NCBI RefSeq assembly: GCF_043641665.1
Contig: NC_092182.1
Coordinates: 15,081,456 to 15,145,455, forward strand
Direction of reading: 5' to 3'
DNA length: 64,000 nt
From: Enoplosus armatus
Taxonomy: Eukaryota; Chordata; Actinopteri; Centrarchiformes; Enoplosidae
Part shown: positions 1 to 11,184 of the stretch, piece by piece
Numbering within the stretch: position 1 is the first letter of the stretch
Layout of the letters: every line of letters begins with the position of its first letter
The notes under the pieces: model-generated
Seen by the model: the letters and a program-made list of their open reading frames with translations, nothing else
Told to the model about the DNA's origin: nothing
Database searches by the model: none
Made by a program: the position numbers and the translations under genes

Positions 1-2269
1 TGCTCACTGCATAATGTAAACACATCAATAAATTACAGGACCAGTTATTGAGATTCATAATTAGTTTGAAAACAAAACCTGAATAATTTAAAGGTCGGAA
101 GACAACTAACAGAGCTGCTCACTGTGTGCTGGAGGGTGGCCACAGCAGCACAGTGAGGCTCAGTTTGAAGATGTAACACACAAGTCTGGACTAATGTGGA
201 CTGGACTTACTTGTGCAGAATATTTATATTAAGAATAAGAGATTTACTCTGTGTCAACTACTTTGAATAGGTTTTTCTTTACTTTTAAATAAACATGGCA
301 CATGTTGCATCAACAAACTGCACTGATGCCAAACCAGACTGACATTTCATGGAGTTATTTTTCAATCATCAAATCATGAAATGGATCAAAAACATCGAGA
401 TCACAGTTGACATTGTAATTCAGAAAATGTAGTGTGCATTATAAATGAATAGAAGCAGAGATCATTAGAATCTAAATCAATAGATAAATGAAGAAATGAC
501 AAGACTAAGAGAAATGAAACTTACCGGAGCAAATATAACCATACACATTTAAAAATCACAGATCTCAAGTCTGACTCCTCGCAGTGTCGACAGCTTTTGT
601 CATCAGGTTGAAATGCCACTGATGTAGACAGGAAGAGGAGAGCGACTCTTTGCAGCAGAGGGGAGGGCTGACAGGAGAGATCTTGCCCAGGGAGGAGTCT
701 GAGATTTTCTGTTTCTCTGAACATTTGTTCTCAAACACTGCAGCAAACTGTAAGTGGTTGTTTGTTGTTTACTGTTTATTGTTAGACCATGAGGATGTCG
801 CTCTCAAAATATCTTTTTTTCTAAATAAGGCTCCATCAGAAAAACACGAAACAAATAGAAATATCTGCTGCAGCATTGCGTCACTGTAATGAAAACTCCA
901 CATTTAGAGATTTTGAATTATTTAGACAAACTGAAGGATCAGGTGTTCCTTGGGGGACAGAGTAAAATGTTCATACTTACAAGATAATAAGATAGGATGA
1001 TCTGTTAAAAAAACATTTTATTATCTGATAGAATGCACAGTCAAGAGGCTGAAAACAGGCCTGTCACCATATGATACATGGTTTCACAGGACAGCAACAA
1101 CTTCAGCACATCTTCATGGACTTAAACTTCAGTAGTGGCTTAATGGAGATGATCATAAACCTTTGAACTTCAATTCAATTCAAAATACTTACTAAACTAG
1201 AATAAGAACATTAGAGTAATGCTGTAAAACTCAAGACTGCAGTATCTGGCTCTCTCTAGTTTAACTGTGCCTCATATCTACATCAGCTGCATCACTGAGA
1301 ACAGACAAAAAACATGCTTGAGACTTAGTCATCACATTAAGGTCTGATGAATAATTAAAATGAAAGTGTTTCAAACTTTGCACAACTTGTGTTGGGATAT
1401 TATGTAATCAAGGACATGGTTGGTTTTGGGTTGAGGCAAACTGTTTAGGGTCCCTAACATGTCTCTTCTACAAAACAACCCTTAATATTGTGATTGAAAT
1501 AGTAATTAATCAGTGCTCAACATGATAAAACATTTTTTTTGTACAGCAGATTATGTGCATCTCCATTGTAATCATTGTGGATGATTTAATCACATTTTAT
1601 TTTCTAACGATTAGGCCATTTGCATCGATATAAAAAGGATTCTGCTGACCTCTTTTGGTGACAAATCTGCATTACAGATTTTATTTTAGGGTTGTGCACA
1701 TGACTTAATCAGAGATGACTTAATGCCTTTTTGGATGGAGGGGCTCTTAAATCCAAAAATATAATTTGGACAAACATCTCAGGCACACTCTGAGGGTGAA
1801 CTGATTTCTTGCTTTCAAAACAGCAGCATTATCAAATCTGTTGGCATTTCATACCTTAATATTGCACAACAGTCACAGAAGAAAAGCAATAATCGAGTGA
1901 GGACCTGGGGATGGCTTTGGCAACTTCTCCAACTTTCTTTTCTCAGTGTTTTTGTTTTCATTTTCTAGACAGGAGCCTGTGTTGCTATCACCACTCCACT
2001 GGATCACACATTATGGTGCTTTAAGATAATAAACATTTTTATAGAGTACAAAGTGCTGTGAGAGACAAAGTAACACACATACTCACTAACATAATGGAGG
2101 CAGTAATATAGGATAAAAGCAGTAATTAAATTAACAGGATAAATAGAAGAAGTAAAATAAGTAAAACAATCTAGAATAAAATTAAGTCGAAAAAGATACA
2201 AAAAGAAAAGGAGAATATCACATAAATGCCAGTCTACAGTATAAAACACTGGTTTATTGAATAATGTAG

Positions 2270-2480
2270 TATAATAATAATATTCATTATTTCTATAGCA
2301 CCTTTCAAAGCACAGTTACAACGTGCTTCACAATAAAACCAGAGCACATTAAAGAAACAAACTAAAAGCCATAAATACAGAACACAACACACAAGACAGT
2401 AAAATGAACTGCAATGTTGTGCAGGTCGTACAACATTAAAATCACCAAAAGGCAATTTGAAAGAAGTGGGTTTTTGAAAG
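2270..2480. repeat. Fragment of a dispersed teleost repeat
   Basis: TTTCTATAGCACCTTTCAAA followed by GTTACAACGTGCTTCACAAT resembles the terminus of a repeat common in fish intergenic DNA. Extent uncertain. Confidence 0.4.
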
Positions 2481-4152
2481 ATGCTGTGTGTCATCTGGCT
2501 CTATTTTAAGTGTGTTATGACTGTTAATCACCAGAAACCTACACGAGTAAAAACAGGTCTGCCCTCAAAAACCTTAGAAATGTATCCATCCATCAAGCAG
2601 CTGCAGGTTTGACACTGACAAGACTGCATGTTGGAAATATCTTAATATCATTTATGAATTACTGGGACAAAAATAGGAGTAAATGGGCCACTGGAAACTT
2701 AAAGTAGTACAACTACAGGGGTAGCAGCAAACTTAAGATTAAAAACATGAATAACAATGACATTTAAAAAAAAAAAGTCATTAGAAGTGTGTCTTGCAAA
2801 GTTATTTAAATAAGAGGAAGTGACTTTGATTGACTAATTCCCTCAGGCTGCCTTTTGATGGCAAAATGACTGATCACATTTTCAGTCTGCACTGAGAAAC
2901 AGCCAGAAGACGTCCGTGCCAAAGCATCACTTGGCTGCTTTTTGGTTCACATGAGGTGAAAGGATTTGAAAGGTAGCAAGATGCCAGAATGTGTGTGTGA
3001 GTGATAGATACCCAACGCTGGAGAGTAAAGACAGAAGTCACGAGGAGTATTTTAAAACCCAATTTTGTACAAGCTGGAGGCTGACAGGAACATTAAACTG
3101 GGGTAAAAATAGAGGTTGATGCAGCAGTCTAGATGAGAACAGATGAAGACATGAAAACCTCTCTGTACAATTTGGTTAAAGACAAGAATAGTTTGGGATT
3201 TTTTTTTTGTAATTCTCAGCTGAGAGAGACAGGACAAAAACAGCTCCATTTGCAGCTATATAACTAATGTTAGTTTTCAAATGTCCATCCAATGTCCTTT
3301 TTTGAATGAGGCTAGTGGAGCTGTGGAGATGCATGCATGTTGACCCATATTCAAATACTCTTTCATATTTAGGATTTTCTTCCTATCGTCAATAACTGGG
3401 TTATTATATAGTAAAAAGATAGATCCTCGAGATCATCAGGTTTTGACAGTTTATTCCCATAACAGCCTTCATGCTTTCAACCTTTCTACGTTCTTTTTTG
3501 CTATATTATACTCCAATCTATTATGTGTAGTTCATTTTGGCACCTTCATATCTACTGATGGGCTGCATTATTAGGTTGATTTGTGTCAATGACTTGTAGA
3601 GGAGCCCCTGTGTCAAAATCTAGTTTTAAGAATCATTTTAGTTTATAGTGGGCTCTCATGGTACACAGTACATATATGCGGTACGTTGGAGGTCAGAGCC
3701 CCCAACAGGTTAATCCAGCCATGTTTGTGATTACTAAACTAATCACTGTAAGAACAATAGGAAGTACAATTTATATGGTTCTTACGCTGATATTCTGTTT
3801 CTTCCTGGAATGGGAGACAATGTAACTTAATTGACAGTCTATACCTTTGTGAATCCACTTTTCTTCACTCATAGCATTTATTTTCCAATTAAATTTTACT
3901 TGTCCGTCTCGGATTACAAAAGAAGAGACTGGAGATAAATGATCCTGTAGCTTGTAGATTGACTCCTCTAGATTGTTTGTGGTGTTTCATCAAGTAACTC
4001 TTTAAATAAGAGAGAAAACTGTGATGTTTATTTGCTGTGTAGTTTTTCTAATCTGCTTCCAACTGAGACTATTCTTATAGCGATGTAGTCAAATATTCAC
4101 TTTGTGTGTAGCCTTGCTTATTTCATGACTTTAACTGCTTTTTGATTATTCA

Positions 4153-4169
4153 GCCAACAGGGGGCAGTA
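4153..4169 (+). promoter_or_regulatory. CTCF-like motif, upstream flank
   Basis: GCCAACAGGGGGCAGTA matches the core of the vertebrate CTCF motif (CCANNAGGGGGCA) in + orientation. Motif match only. Confidence 0.4.
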
Positions 4170-5424
4170 CTTAGCTTTGCCAATTGAGAGGAAAATCTCT
4201 GAAACTGCAGTGATGAGCTCTTCTTACTTTCTCACTGCATTTGATCTTTCTTCTCTCTCCAAAAACCCAGTGGACGTTTGTTTCTGCTGTATGTACAATA
4301 AGCTAAATACATCTCACCTCATCTACTGTTGAGTGCACTGATTGGATGAATCATATATTCCAGTTGAAGAGAGGATTGCGCTGGTCCGACAGCTGTGGGG
4401 TTTTTATTTTCATCATGTTGAAGTGGTGAGGCTCCAGCCTCTCGCTGCATTATTAATGAATCTTTTTCTGGCATCATCTCCCCTCTCTGCCCTGAAAACT
4501 GTGGGAGGAAGAGATGAGCATAAATCTGGTGGTTTTCATGAGGCCTCACCTATCCTGAGCAAAGACACAGTAAAGAAATGTGCTGCCCAACGAGTTGTAA
4601 TGTTTTTGTTTTCTTTTCTTCCAGAGGACCACCTTTGGCCCGGGGCTACTCTAAGCAAAGATACAAGTCCACTTGAAATCGTATGTTTGTTTAAAAAATG
4701 GATCATTCCAGTGTAGCCTGAAATCTGAAATAAACCATAAACTGTGCAAATAATCTACAAAAGTGAACAAATGGAGTTCATTTTATCTACTGTATGTCCA
4801 TCTGTTAAATAAAAATAGGAAGAATATTGTGTAAGTAAAGAAAATAGCGCCCATTTCTACAAAAAAGGATGTCAAGAAGTAAAACAGATGAAACTAAAGA
4901 CCAGATGTGTTCCTCTGGACCTGCTGGGATGCCACCTCAAATTCACTGCAAGATTAATGTCACAGAGGGAACATGGGAATATCAGAATTCCCTTTTCTAT
5001 TTTTGCCTTTGGGGAAAAAAAACATGCGAGACTGTGTTATGTAAAAGGATTTGTACAGATTGCTAATTTCTTCAAAACTGTCTTCTCCTTTTCCCCTTAA
5101 AGCCAATTACAGCCCATCTCTGTTTTTAAATTGTTAAGCAATGCACTCCTCTGCAACCCATACATCCAGTCCCTTTCACATAAATAAACATCTGTTACAA
5201 CGCGTATCTTAAAAAGCCCATCACCCAGGATGTAAACACGTTCCTGGTGAAAATATCAAGTGTCATCATACAGTATTTGCTGGGTGTGAAGTCTTCTCTG
5301 AGACAGCTATAGTAGCTGCAACGCTGACACTGACCCTATTCTATCAATCTCACATTAAAAACGCTCCCAGCATTTAAATATTTCAAAGAGCTCCTCAGCT
5401 AACTCCAGAGAAGCTCTGAGCCTC

Positions 5425-5434
5425 TGTGTGTGTG

Positions 5435-5468
<34 letters not shown>

Positions 5469-5469
5469 C
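5425..5469 (+). repeat. GT dinucleotide microsatellite
   Basis: GT run of about 45 bases with one CG-containing interruption near 5440, in the upstream flank. Confidence 0.95.
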
Positions 5470-6417
5470 GTCACTTTCAGTCTGACAAACGCTTTTTTTA
5501 AACTGTTCTTAAAATGCGGTTGAACCCAGAGCTTATGACTGGTGACTAAACACTAAGCTAATGACTGAAAAGAGGATTACAGATCTGAACGATACAAACA
5601 CACAAGATAAATCTGTTTCTGCATAAATAATCACATGTTTCATCTCTCTCTCTCTAACTTACATGCCGTCACTCTTTAAGGATATATACTGAATAAAATA
5701 AACATGCTCTGTATAAACATAGAATGGCAGGAAGACTTGTAAATCAAGAGAACTGAGGCGGGGAAGTCATGAATATATTATCTTGCAGTTATTCAGTGAT
5801 GTCTGGTGCGTCACTGTGCGCTTTACATATGCTGTCTGTGTCAGCTCTCCAAAGGCACCCACATGACAAGTGTGCAAAAGACACATGCAGGACGACACAC
5901 ACATTAAAGCACAAAACATGACTCCAGTGTACTCTTATTGGTCCTATTTGTGTGATTTGTATGATTTCACATTTTCCATTGACCCCAGTTCCTGTATATT
6001 TTGTAGTTTTTAATTGCTTAGAAACAGAATTAGTGTAAAAAAGGGCTGTAAAGATGATACTGGTATCAGGTGTGACGATAAAGTCAGGCGGTTCCCCATA
6101 GAGTATGACTACAATTAATAATGTATTTCTAGGGTAGGGTCAAAGGAAGTTCAAATGATTCATCTCATCTCCGCTGATCCTTGTCAAATATCTAGTAAAG
6201 TATATCTCAACAAGCAGTCCCTTCACTTTCTCCAGGAACCGATTCAACAGGGAATTTATATCATAGCTGATTTTTTCCTATTACAATTTATCTAACAGAT
6301 ATATTGATATTTATGAATATATCTAAAGTCAAGAAGATGCTTTCAAGTGGTCATGTGACTAAATATCACATGACCTTCTGTTAAAGGGACATTGCCTCAA
6401 ATTTCATGAACACTGAA

Positions 6418-7092
6418 GTTCATTCTTGATCTTGGAAACAGCAGTTGAGAAAATAATTTCACCACAAGGTCCGTTTAGTAGCTGTTCTGGAGGTTTCAAT
6501 CATATGGTATCACATGATCTCCATCAGCAGAGGGCGTTCTCCCAGTTGCTATGGAATTGTAGATATTAAAAAGCACTTTAAATATATTTATATTAACGAC
6601 TGATCACATACGCTGCTTGTATGTGAAAGGGGTTGTGTGTACTCGTGAGTTTCAGCTCATTGTTTTGTTTTTCCGGATCTCACCTTTATGGTTCAGTTCA
6701 CTCTCATCAGCATTTAGTAGCTAAAGAGCCAGATATTTCCCTCAGGAGTTGGTGGAAACCAAAACAGACCTGAAAGAGAGTGAATACTCCAAGTGAATGC
6801 ATGTGAATGTGTTATTGCAGGTTTAACTCACCCATGTTGGCTTATAATTTAAGATACAAAGTTCATTCTTGACTTTGGAAAAAGCAGTTGAGAAAACAAT
6901 CTCCTGATAGGTCTATTTAGCAGCTGTTCTGGCAAAAATATTAGACGACCTTCATCTTCATCAGAAATGAACTTTGAATGTCAACTGGGTGAACTCATCA
7001 TCTCCTGATGAAGATTGTGTGATATGATCCAAAGCACCGAAACAGCTACTAACTGGACGTTGTGGTGGGATTGTTTTCTAAACTTCATGAAC
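6418..7092. repeat. Direct and inverted repeat unit in the upstream flank
   Basis: A roughly 72-base sequence beginning GTTCATTCTTGA occurs at 6418-6490 and again at 6861-6932. An inverted, shorter copy is at 7036-7092 (reading GAAACAGCTACTAACTGGAC). The 6861 and 7036 copies face each other around a short palindromic centre, as in a fold-back element. Confidence 0.65.
6690..6800 (+). repeat. Interspersed repeat family C, copy 1
   Basis: Shares AAAGAGCC, ATATTTCCCTCAGGAGTTGG and GAAACCAAAACAG in the same order with the reverse complement of 32030-32160. No coding capacity. Confidence 0.65.
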
Positions 7093-8891
7093 ATTAGTCT
7101 GACATGGAAATGTGCCATAAAATGAAGGCAGAAATGTTAAAACACAAACAAACAAAATTCCGCCTGTTGTTTTATGACATCATTTTTTCCACCCTGGTCT
7201 CTGTGTTGCCCTGAAGAACATCAACATTTAATGTGTACACACTCAAGTAGAAGTAGAGGAGCGGGGCAGAGAACATCAGTCAATTATTAATGTTTAAAAG
7301 GTTTGGAGATTTCCGTTGCTGAGGTTAGTGCTAGACCAAAGGATCTCAGGAGAAGGCTGAAGGGTGTCACTCTACTAACTGGCTCACCCATTAGGAACTG
7401 GCAGTGGCCCGTTTAGATCCTAACAAGCTGAGGACTACAGGGAACACAGGCAGACCTCATGCTGAGAATCCACGAGGACAAGCTGTGTGAGTAAAAACCA
7501 CACAGAGGAACGAATAGATGCCAAGTCAGGGCGACAGGAGATCCACTAGGGCAAAACTGGAGAAGAGGAGTCCTTGAAAGCATGGCTACCTGCAGGGAAT
7601 TTGCTGGTCAGACGCGCAAAGAACATCTGGAGCAGCAGCTAGTCAGTCCAGCTGTCAGAAACGATTTAATCTCAGAGGTGAAGTAGGCAGAGGCCTGCTT
7701 GTCCTCTGTGCATGCTGAGTTCACAGCATGAAGCCTGTCATGAGTGCGCTGGCACTGTAAGTGCCATGATGGAGCAGGAGGTGAACACAATGCAGGGTCA
7801 GAGGGGCGACATGAGGGGTAAAAAAAAAGATGATTTTGGAGGGAAAATAACATTGACGCAAAACAAAAAGTAAAAAATCTGAAATGGTTTCCATCATTGA
7901 AAAGGACGATTGATTTAATCACTGATGGGCCCAGCGTCAAACTTTTAAGACATAATTATCTTAGTTTATGCTGTGCTCATATAGTACATATCCCTACATT
8001 AAGTTGAGTTTAATTAAATTACTTCAAACTAACTGGTTGGTCTCTGGGCTTTCATTAATCTGCCTGTATAGTTTGCTGTGTGCATTGGAGGATGGTAGGT
8101 GGGGAGTGTGGTGGAAGAATAAGGGCCCAAAAGAATATTTTGGAACAGGGCCCCCCCCCTAACAGGTTAATCCATCGACAGTGTGGCAGTGAGGAGGCAT
8201 GCACAATACCGGGATCCTGAAACCGAAGCAGCAAATGGAATCAAACCATCATTCAGTTTATTACTTACACCTCTGCTTTTCCATCAAAATGTCTCAAAAT
8301 GGATCTTGTTACGATGTTGAGATGGACCAATCAGTGACTAATTGATCTCACCCGTATGTGTAAGTGCAGGCAGGTCAGTGAGCAAAGGTTACCAACCTGA
8401 GGGGACACAAGATGAATCAATGGTTAACAAGATAGAAAATAATTTAAAAAGCATGTTTCTGTTATACAACCTATTCAAATGTCAAGAAATAGAAAAAGAA
8501 CGGCAGCTCCCAATTTATGGACAAAAGCAACCCGTGACAAAGAGTCATAAGCAAACATTGTTATATTCCAACAGGTCATAAGCCAAAAAGGTTGAGAACA
8601 ACAATAGAAGTAAATGAAAGGAGAGACCAGGGTTAAGATAAATCCAATCAGGAGCAGGACCAGGTGGTCAGACCAGCGCCACAAGCTTAACAAAATCCAC
8701 ACTTTAAAAAATCTCATCAGCAGTGGTGATATAATTATCATCAGATCAGCTCCAGTACTGTATGTGGTTTAGTCTGAATCATTTTCATAGTGTGTCATTA
8801 TTATGAGCGTTGGGTTTTCAAGGTGATACCCATTAGTGGGGGATTATTGATGTGCTGAGATTTTCTAAACTGTATCCCTGTGGCCTACATG

Positions 8892-8919
8892 TAATAGTAA
8901 TAATAATAATAATAATAAC
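8892..8919 (+). repeat. Short TAA microsatellite
   Basis: TAA units with one TAG interruption. Confidence 0.85.
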
Positions 8920-9699
8920 ATTATATGTGCTCCTCAATCACGTGTTCCACATCAGTGAAAGTGTGCGGTAGTGTCTCTCTTAATTCATCTAGGCCAACAG
9001 TGATTTGCCTGGCAGTTTAATTAGGTCAATAAAGCCCCTAAAGGTCAGAAAGTGGTGACCTACAGTCACTGCTGTCATATTGAGTCAGCAAATCAGAATC
9101 AAAGCAGTCTCTGCATTTAAACTGTATTTCATGCTGAGTAATATCATCTTTATCTGCCACCTCAGTGTTTTGAATTAGCAATTACTCTACTGTTACTATA
9201 AATCTTGTTAAAGCCAAAGCAAAGTCCAGAGTATTTAATATTTTTTGTGTGTTCTCAAGAACAAATTGAGTGAGATTGAGTGAAAAATGTTGCCTCACAA
9301 GCAGGTACAGAAATGGAGTATATTGCAAACCATGTGTCATGTAAATGTGGTGTGTTTGTCACTTAGTAGTTTTGTGGGTTTGATTTCGAGTGACCTTCTT
9401 CTATTTGGAGGCTGCACTGGAAGGCTTTGAAAGGTCACGTGAGCACGTTATAAAGCATAAAGTGTCACAACACTGTTATATAATATTAATAACCATATAC
9501 CATAATTCAACCAAGTCGCTTTAAAGTTGCTTTAAAATGCTGTTCATATTGAAGATCAACGCTGTCTGTTGGACGCTTACATTTGGCCAGAAAGTTGAAC
9601 ACCTGAAGATTTACACTCCTGCCTGAATAATAAATCTCTATTTAGTAGATGAAACGCTCGTGTGACTGCAGCGTAATGCAGTTTCCTGACAAGAGATAC

Positions 9700-9702
<3 letters not shown>

Positions 9703-9731
<29 letters not shown>
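9703..9731 (+). repeat. CA dinucleotide microsatellite near the promoter
   Basis: 29 bases of pure CA, about 800 bases before the start codon, just at the edge of the CpG-rich region. Confidence 0.95.
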
Positions 9732-9735
<4 letters not shown>

Positions 9736-10385
9736 CAACAATCAATTTGTCGACCAGGAGCCCGCAGACAGAGAGCGAGCAGCCCGGTCTTTATGGCCAC
9801 CCCGCCCTTCAGCAACGCGCGGCTCAGGAGCCATTCTGAACATTTCACACCAAACTCATCTGCATCCCGCGTGCACAGCCCCATAAACTGAATAATGTTC
9901 CCCATTTCAGTGACAAGATCAGAGAAGTCCCGTGGCAGCCATCTTAGGTGTACCACTGCAGAGCGTTATGATGATGATAAAGGACGAGTACAGGCGCTTC
10001 CTTCACTCTCTGCTCTGGTTCTCGGTTCAGGACCACGGCCAGCTCCCCCCCCCCCACCCCCCGCGCGCGCGCCTGCGTCCCCCGCCTGGCAGGCAGGGAG
10101 AGGCCATCGCCCGCTTTCTCCTTCCTCTCATCTGTGCACTATAGCCTCCACTAGCCCGGCCCCTCCCCTCCGCTCCCTTCTCACCTCCCCCTCTCACATC
10201 CGCAGCGGTGACTGGCCAATAAAATACAGAAAATACGTAAGCATCGACGAGTGCTCGGCGCAGGCGGAGAAAGCTCAGTGTGAAGCAGACTAAACCTCCT
10301 CCAGCACCACTCGTACTGCTGACATCTCTCAGCGAGCGAGTACAATCAAGGGCCTATCCCTGTCTTGACTTCGGGCATATTCTAC

Positions 10386-10406
10386 ATGAAATCCAGGGAC
10401 GGATAA
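10386..10406 (+). other. Short upstream ORF in the cadps 5' leader
   Basis: An ATG at 10386 opens a six-codon frame (MKSRDG) that stops at 10406, 94 bases before the cadps start. If transcription begins upstream of it, this uORF could modestly reduce translation or allow reinitiation at 10501. Only position and frame support it. Confidence 0.3.
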
Positions 10407-10500
10407 GACACAACCATCACCGGGGGATATCAAAAGAAAAAGAAAATCCTTCCTTCAGTAGGTCAGGACTTCCGTAGAGACGCATCACCTCTAGAGCAAG

Positions 10501-10833
10501 ATGTTAGATCCGTCGTCCAGCGAGGAGGAATCTGATGGGATAGTGGAGGAGGAAAGCAAAGAGGCGATGGCACCTCAGGCCGGATCCCGCATCTCTCCGA
10601 GCAGGACCAGCGAGAGTTCGGGTGGACTAGCGCCCAGCAGCAGCCGCAGCAGTGCCCGTCCGACCAGCCCGAGCCCGTCCGCCGCCAGCGAGGAGAAAGA
10701 GGACCTGGAGAAGCTGCAGAGGGACGAAGAAGACCGTAAAAAGAAGCTGCAGTTGTATGTTTTTGTGATGCGATGCGTCGCGTACCCATTCAATGCAAAA
10801 CAGCCCACAGATATGGCAAGGCGACAGCAGAAG
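10501..10833 (+). CDS. cadps: cadps exon 1 (residues 1-111), start codon
   Basis: First coding exon, 111 codons, phase 0 donor AAG|GTAAGG. The start is fixed by the family N-terminus [12 protein letters not shown], which is nearly invariant in CADPS and CADPS2, and by a purine (A) at -3 of the ATG. An acidic stretch is followed by a Ser/Pro-rich low-complexity segment (about residues 28-62). This segment is shorter than in mammals, whose version is expanded by glycine and alanine. A charged helix (about 64-82) follows, then the conserved block [10 protein letters not shown] and [18 protein letters not shown] content is high, as expected of an exon inside a CpG island. Confidence 0.97.
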
Positions 10834-11147
10834 GTAAGGGCCCTCGGTGCAAAGGCATCATTAATAACCACATGCTGACGAAAAGCCTCCTTTCATATCG
10901 CAGATGTTGTCATTGATGACCTACATAAAGGTAGAGCACTGAGGGGGTTTTGGCCACTAGGCCTATCCGATAGCGCACGGATACAGCACAGTCCCGGTGA
11001 GACCACTGTTTGCTTGTTTCTTGACGCAAAAATGTTGAAATCCACCGAGCATGACAGGAGCACATAAAAAGCGCTCCGAGCTCCGGATAGTGAGAGGACA
11101 CATGGTAGCTACTGCAGAGCTGCAGACTGAGTGCAGCCCGTGTTCCT

Positions 11148-11184
<37 letters not shown>

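Larger units (their letters stand above)
1..9639. other. Upstream intergenic flank, no convincing gene
   Basis: AT-rich sequence with only short chance reading frames. It holds repeat fragments (about 2270-2480, 6418-7092, 6690-6800), a GT microsatellite (5425-5469) and a TAA run (8892-8919). I see no protein family similarity on either strand. A possible minus-strand first exon ending at a donor near 527 is discussed under findings. Confidence 0.6.
9640..10500 (+). promoter_or_regulatory. cadps promoter and 5' leader, CpG-rich
   Basis: The stretch before the start codon is much richer in G, C and CpG than its surroundings. It includes a C-run with a CG-repeat at about 10047-10074 and runs on into exon 1. 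A CCAAT box (10216-10220) inside GGCCAAT and a TACGTAA half-CRE-like site (10234-10240) lie about 285 bases before the ATG. There is no clear TATA box (AATAAAATA at 10218 is the nearest). The transcription start cannot be placed exactly; somewhere between 10240 and 10330 would fit the CCAAT spacing. Confidence 0.55.

Noticed and set aside
4342..4716. A 124-codon frame upstream of cadps with an internal acceptor-like TTTTCTTTTCTTCCAG
   Set aside because: One good pyrimidine tract is not enough. There is no matching donor or family similarity, and the frame lacks a convincing start.
9642..9956. Minus-strand frame overlapping the promoter
   Set aside because: Much of it is translated GT repeat and the rest shows no family similarity.
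10311..10335. CCAGCACCAC in the 5' leader as an RE1/NRSF site
   Set aside because: Only the left half of the motif is present. The right half (GGACAGCGCC) is missing at any normal spacing.
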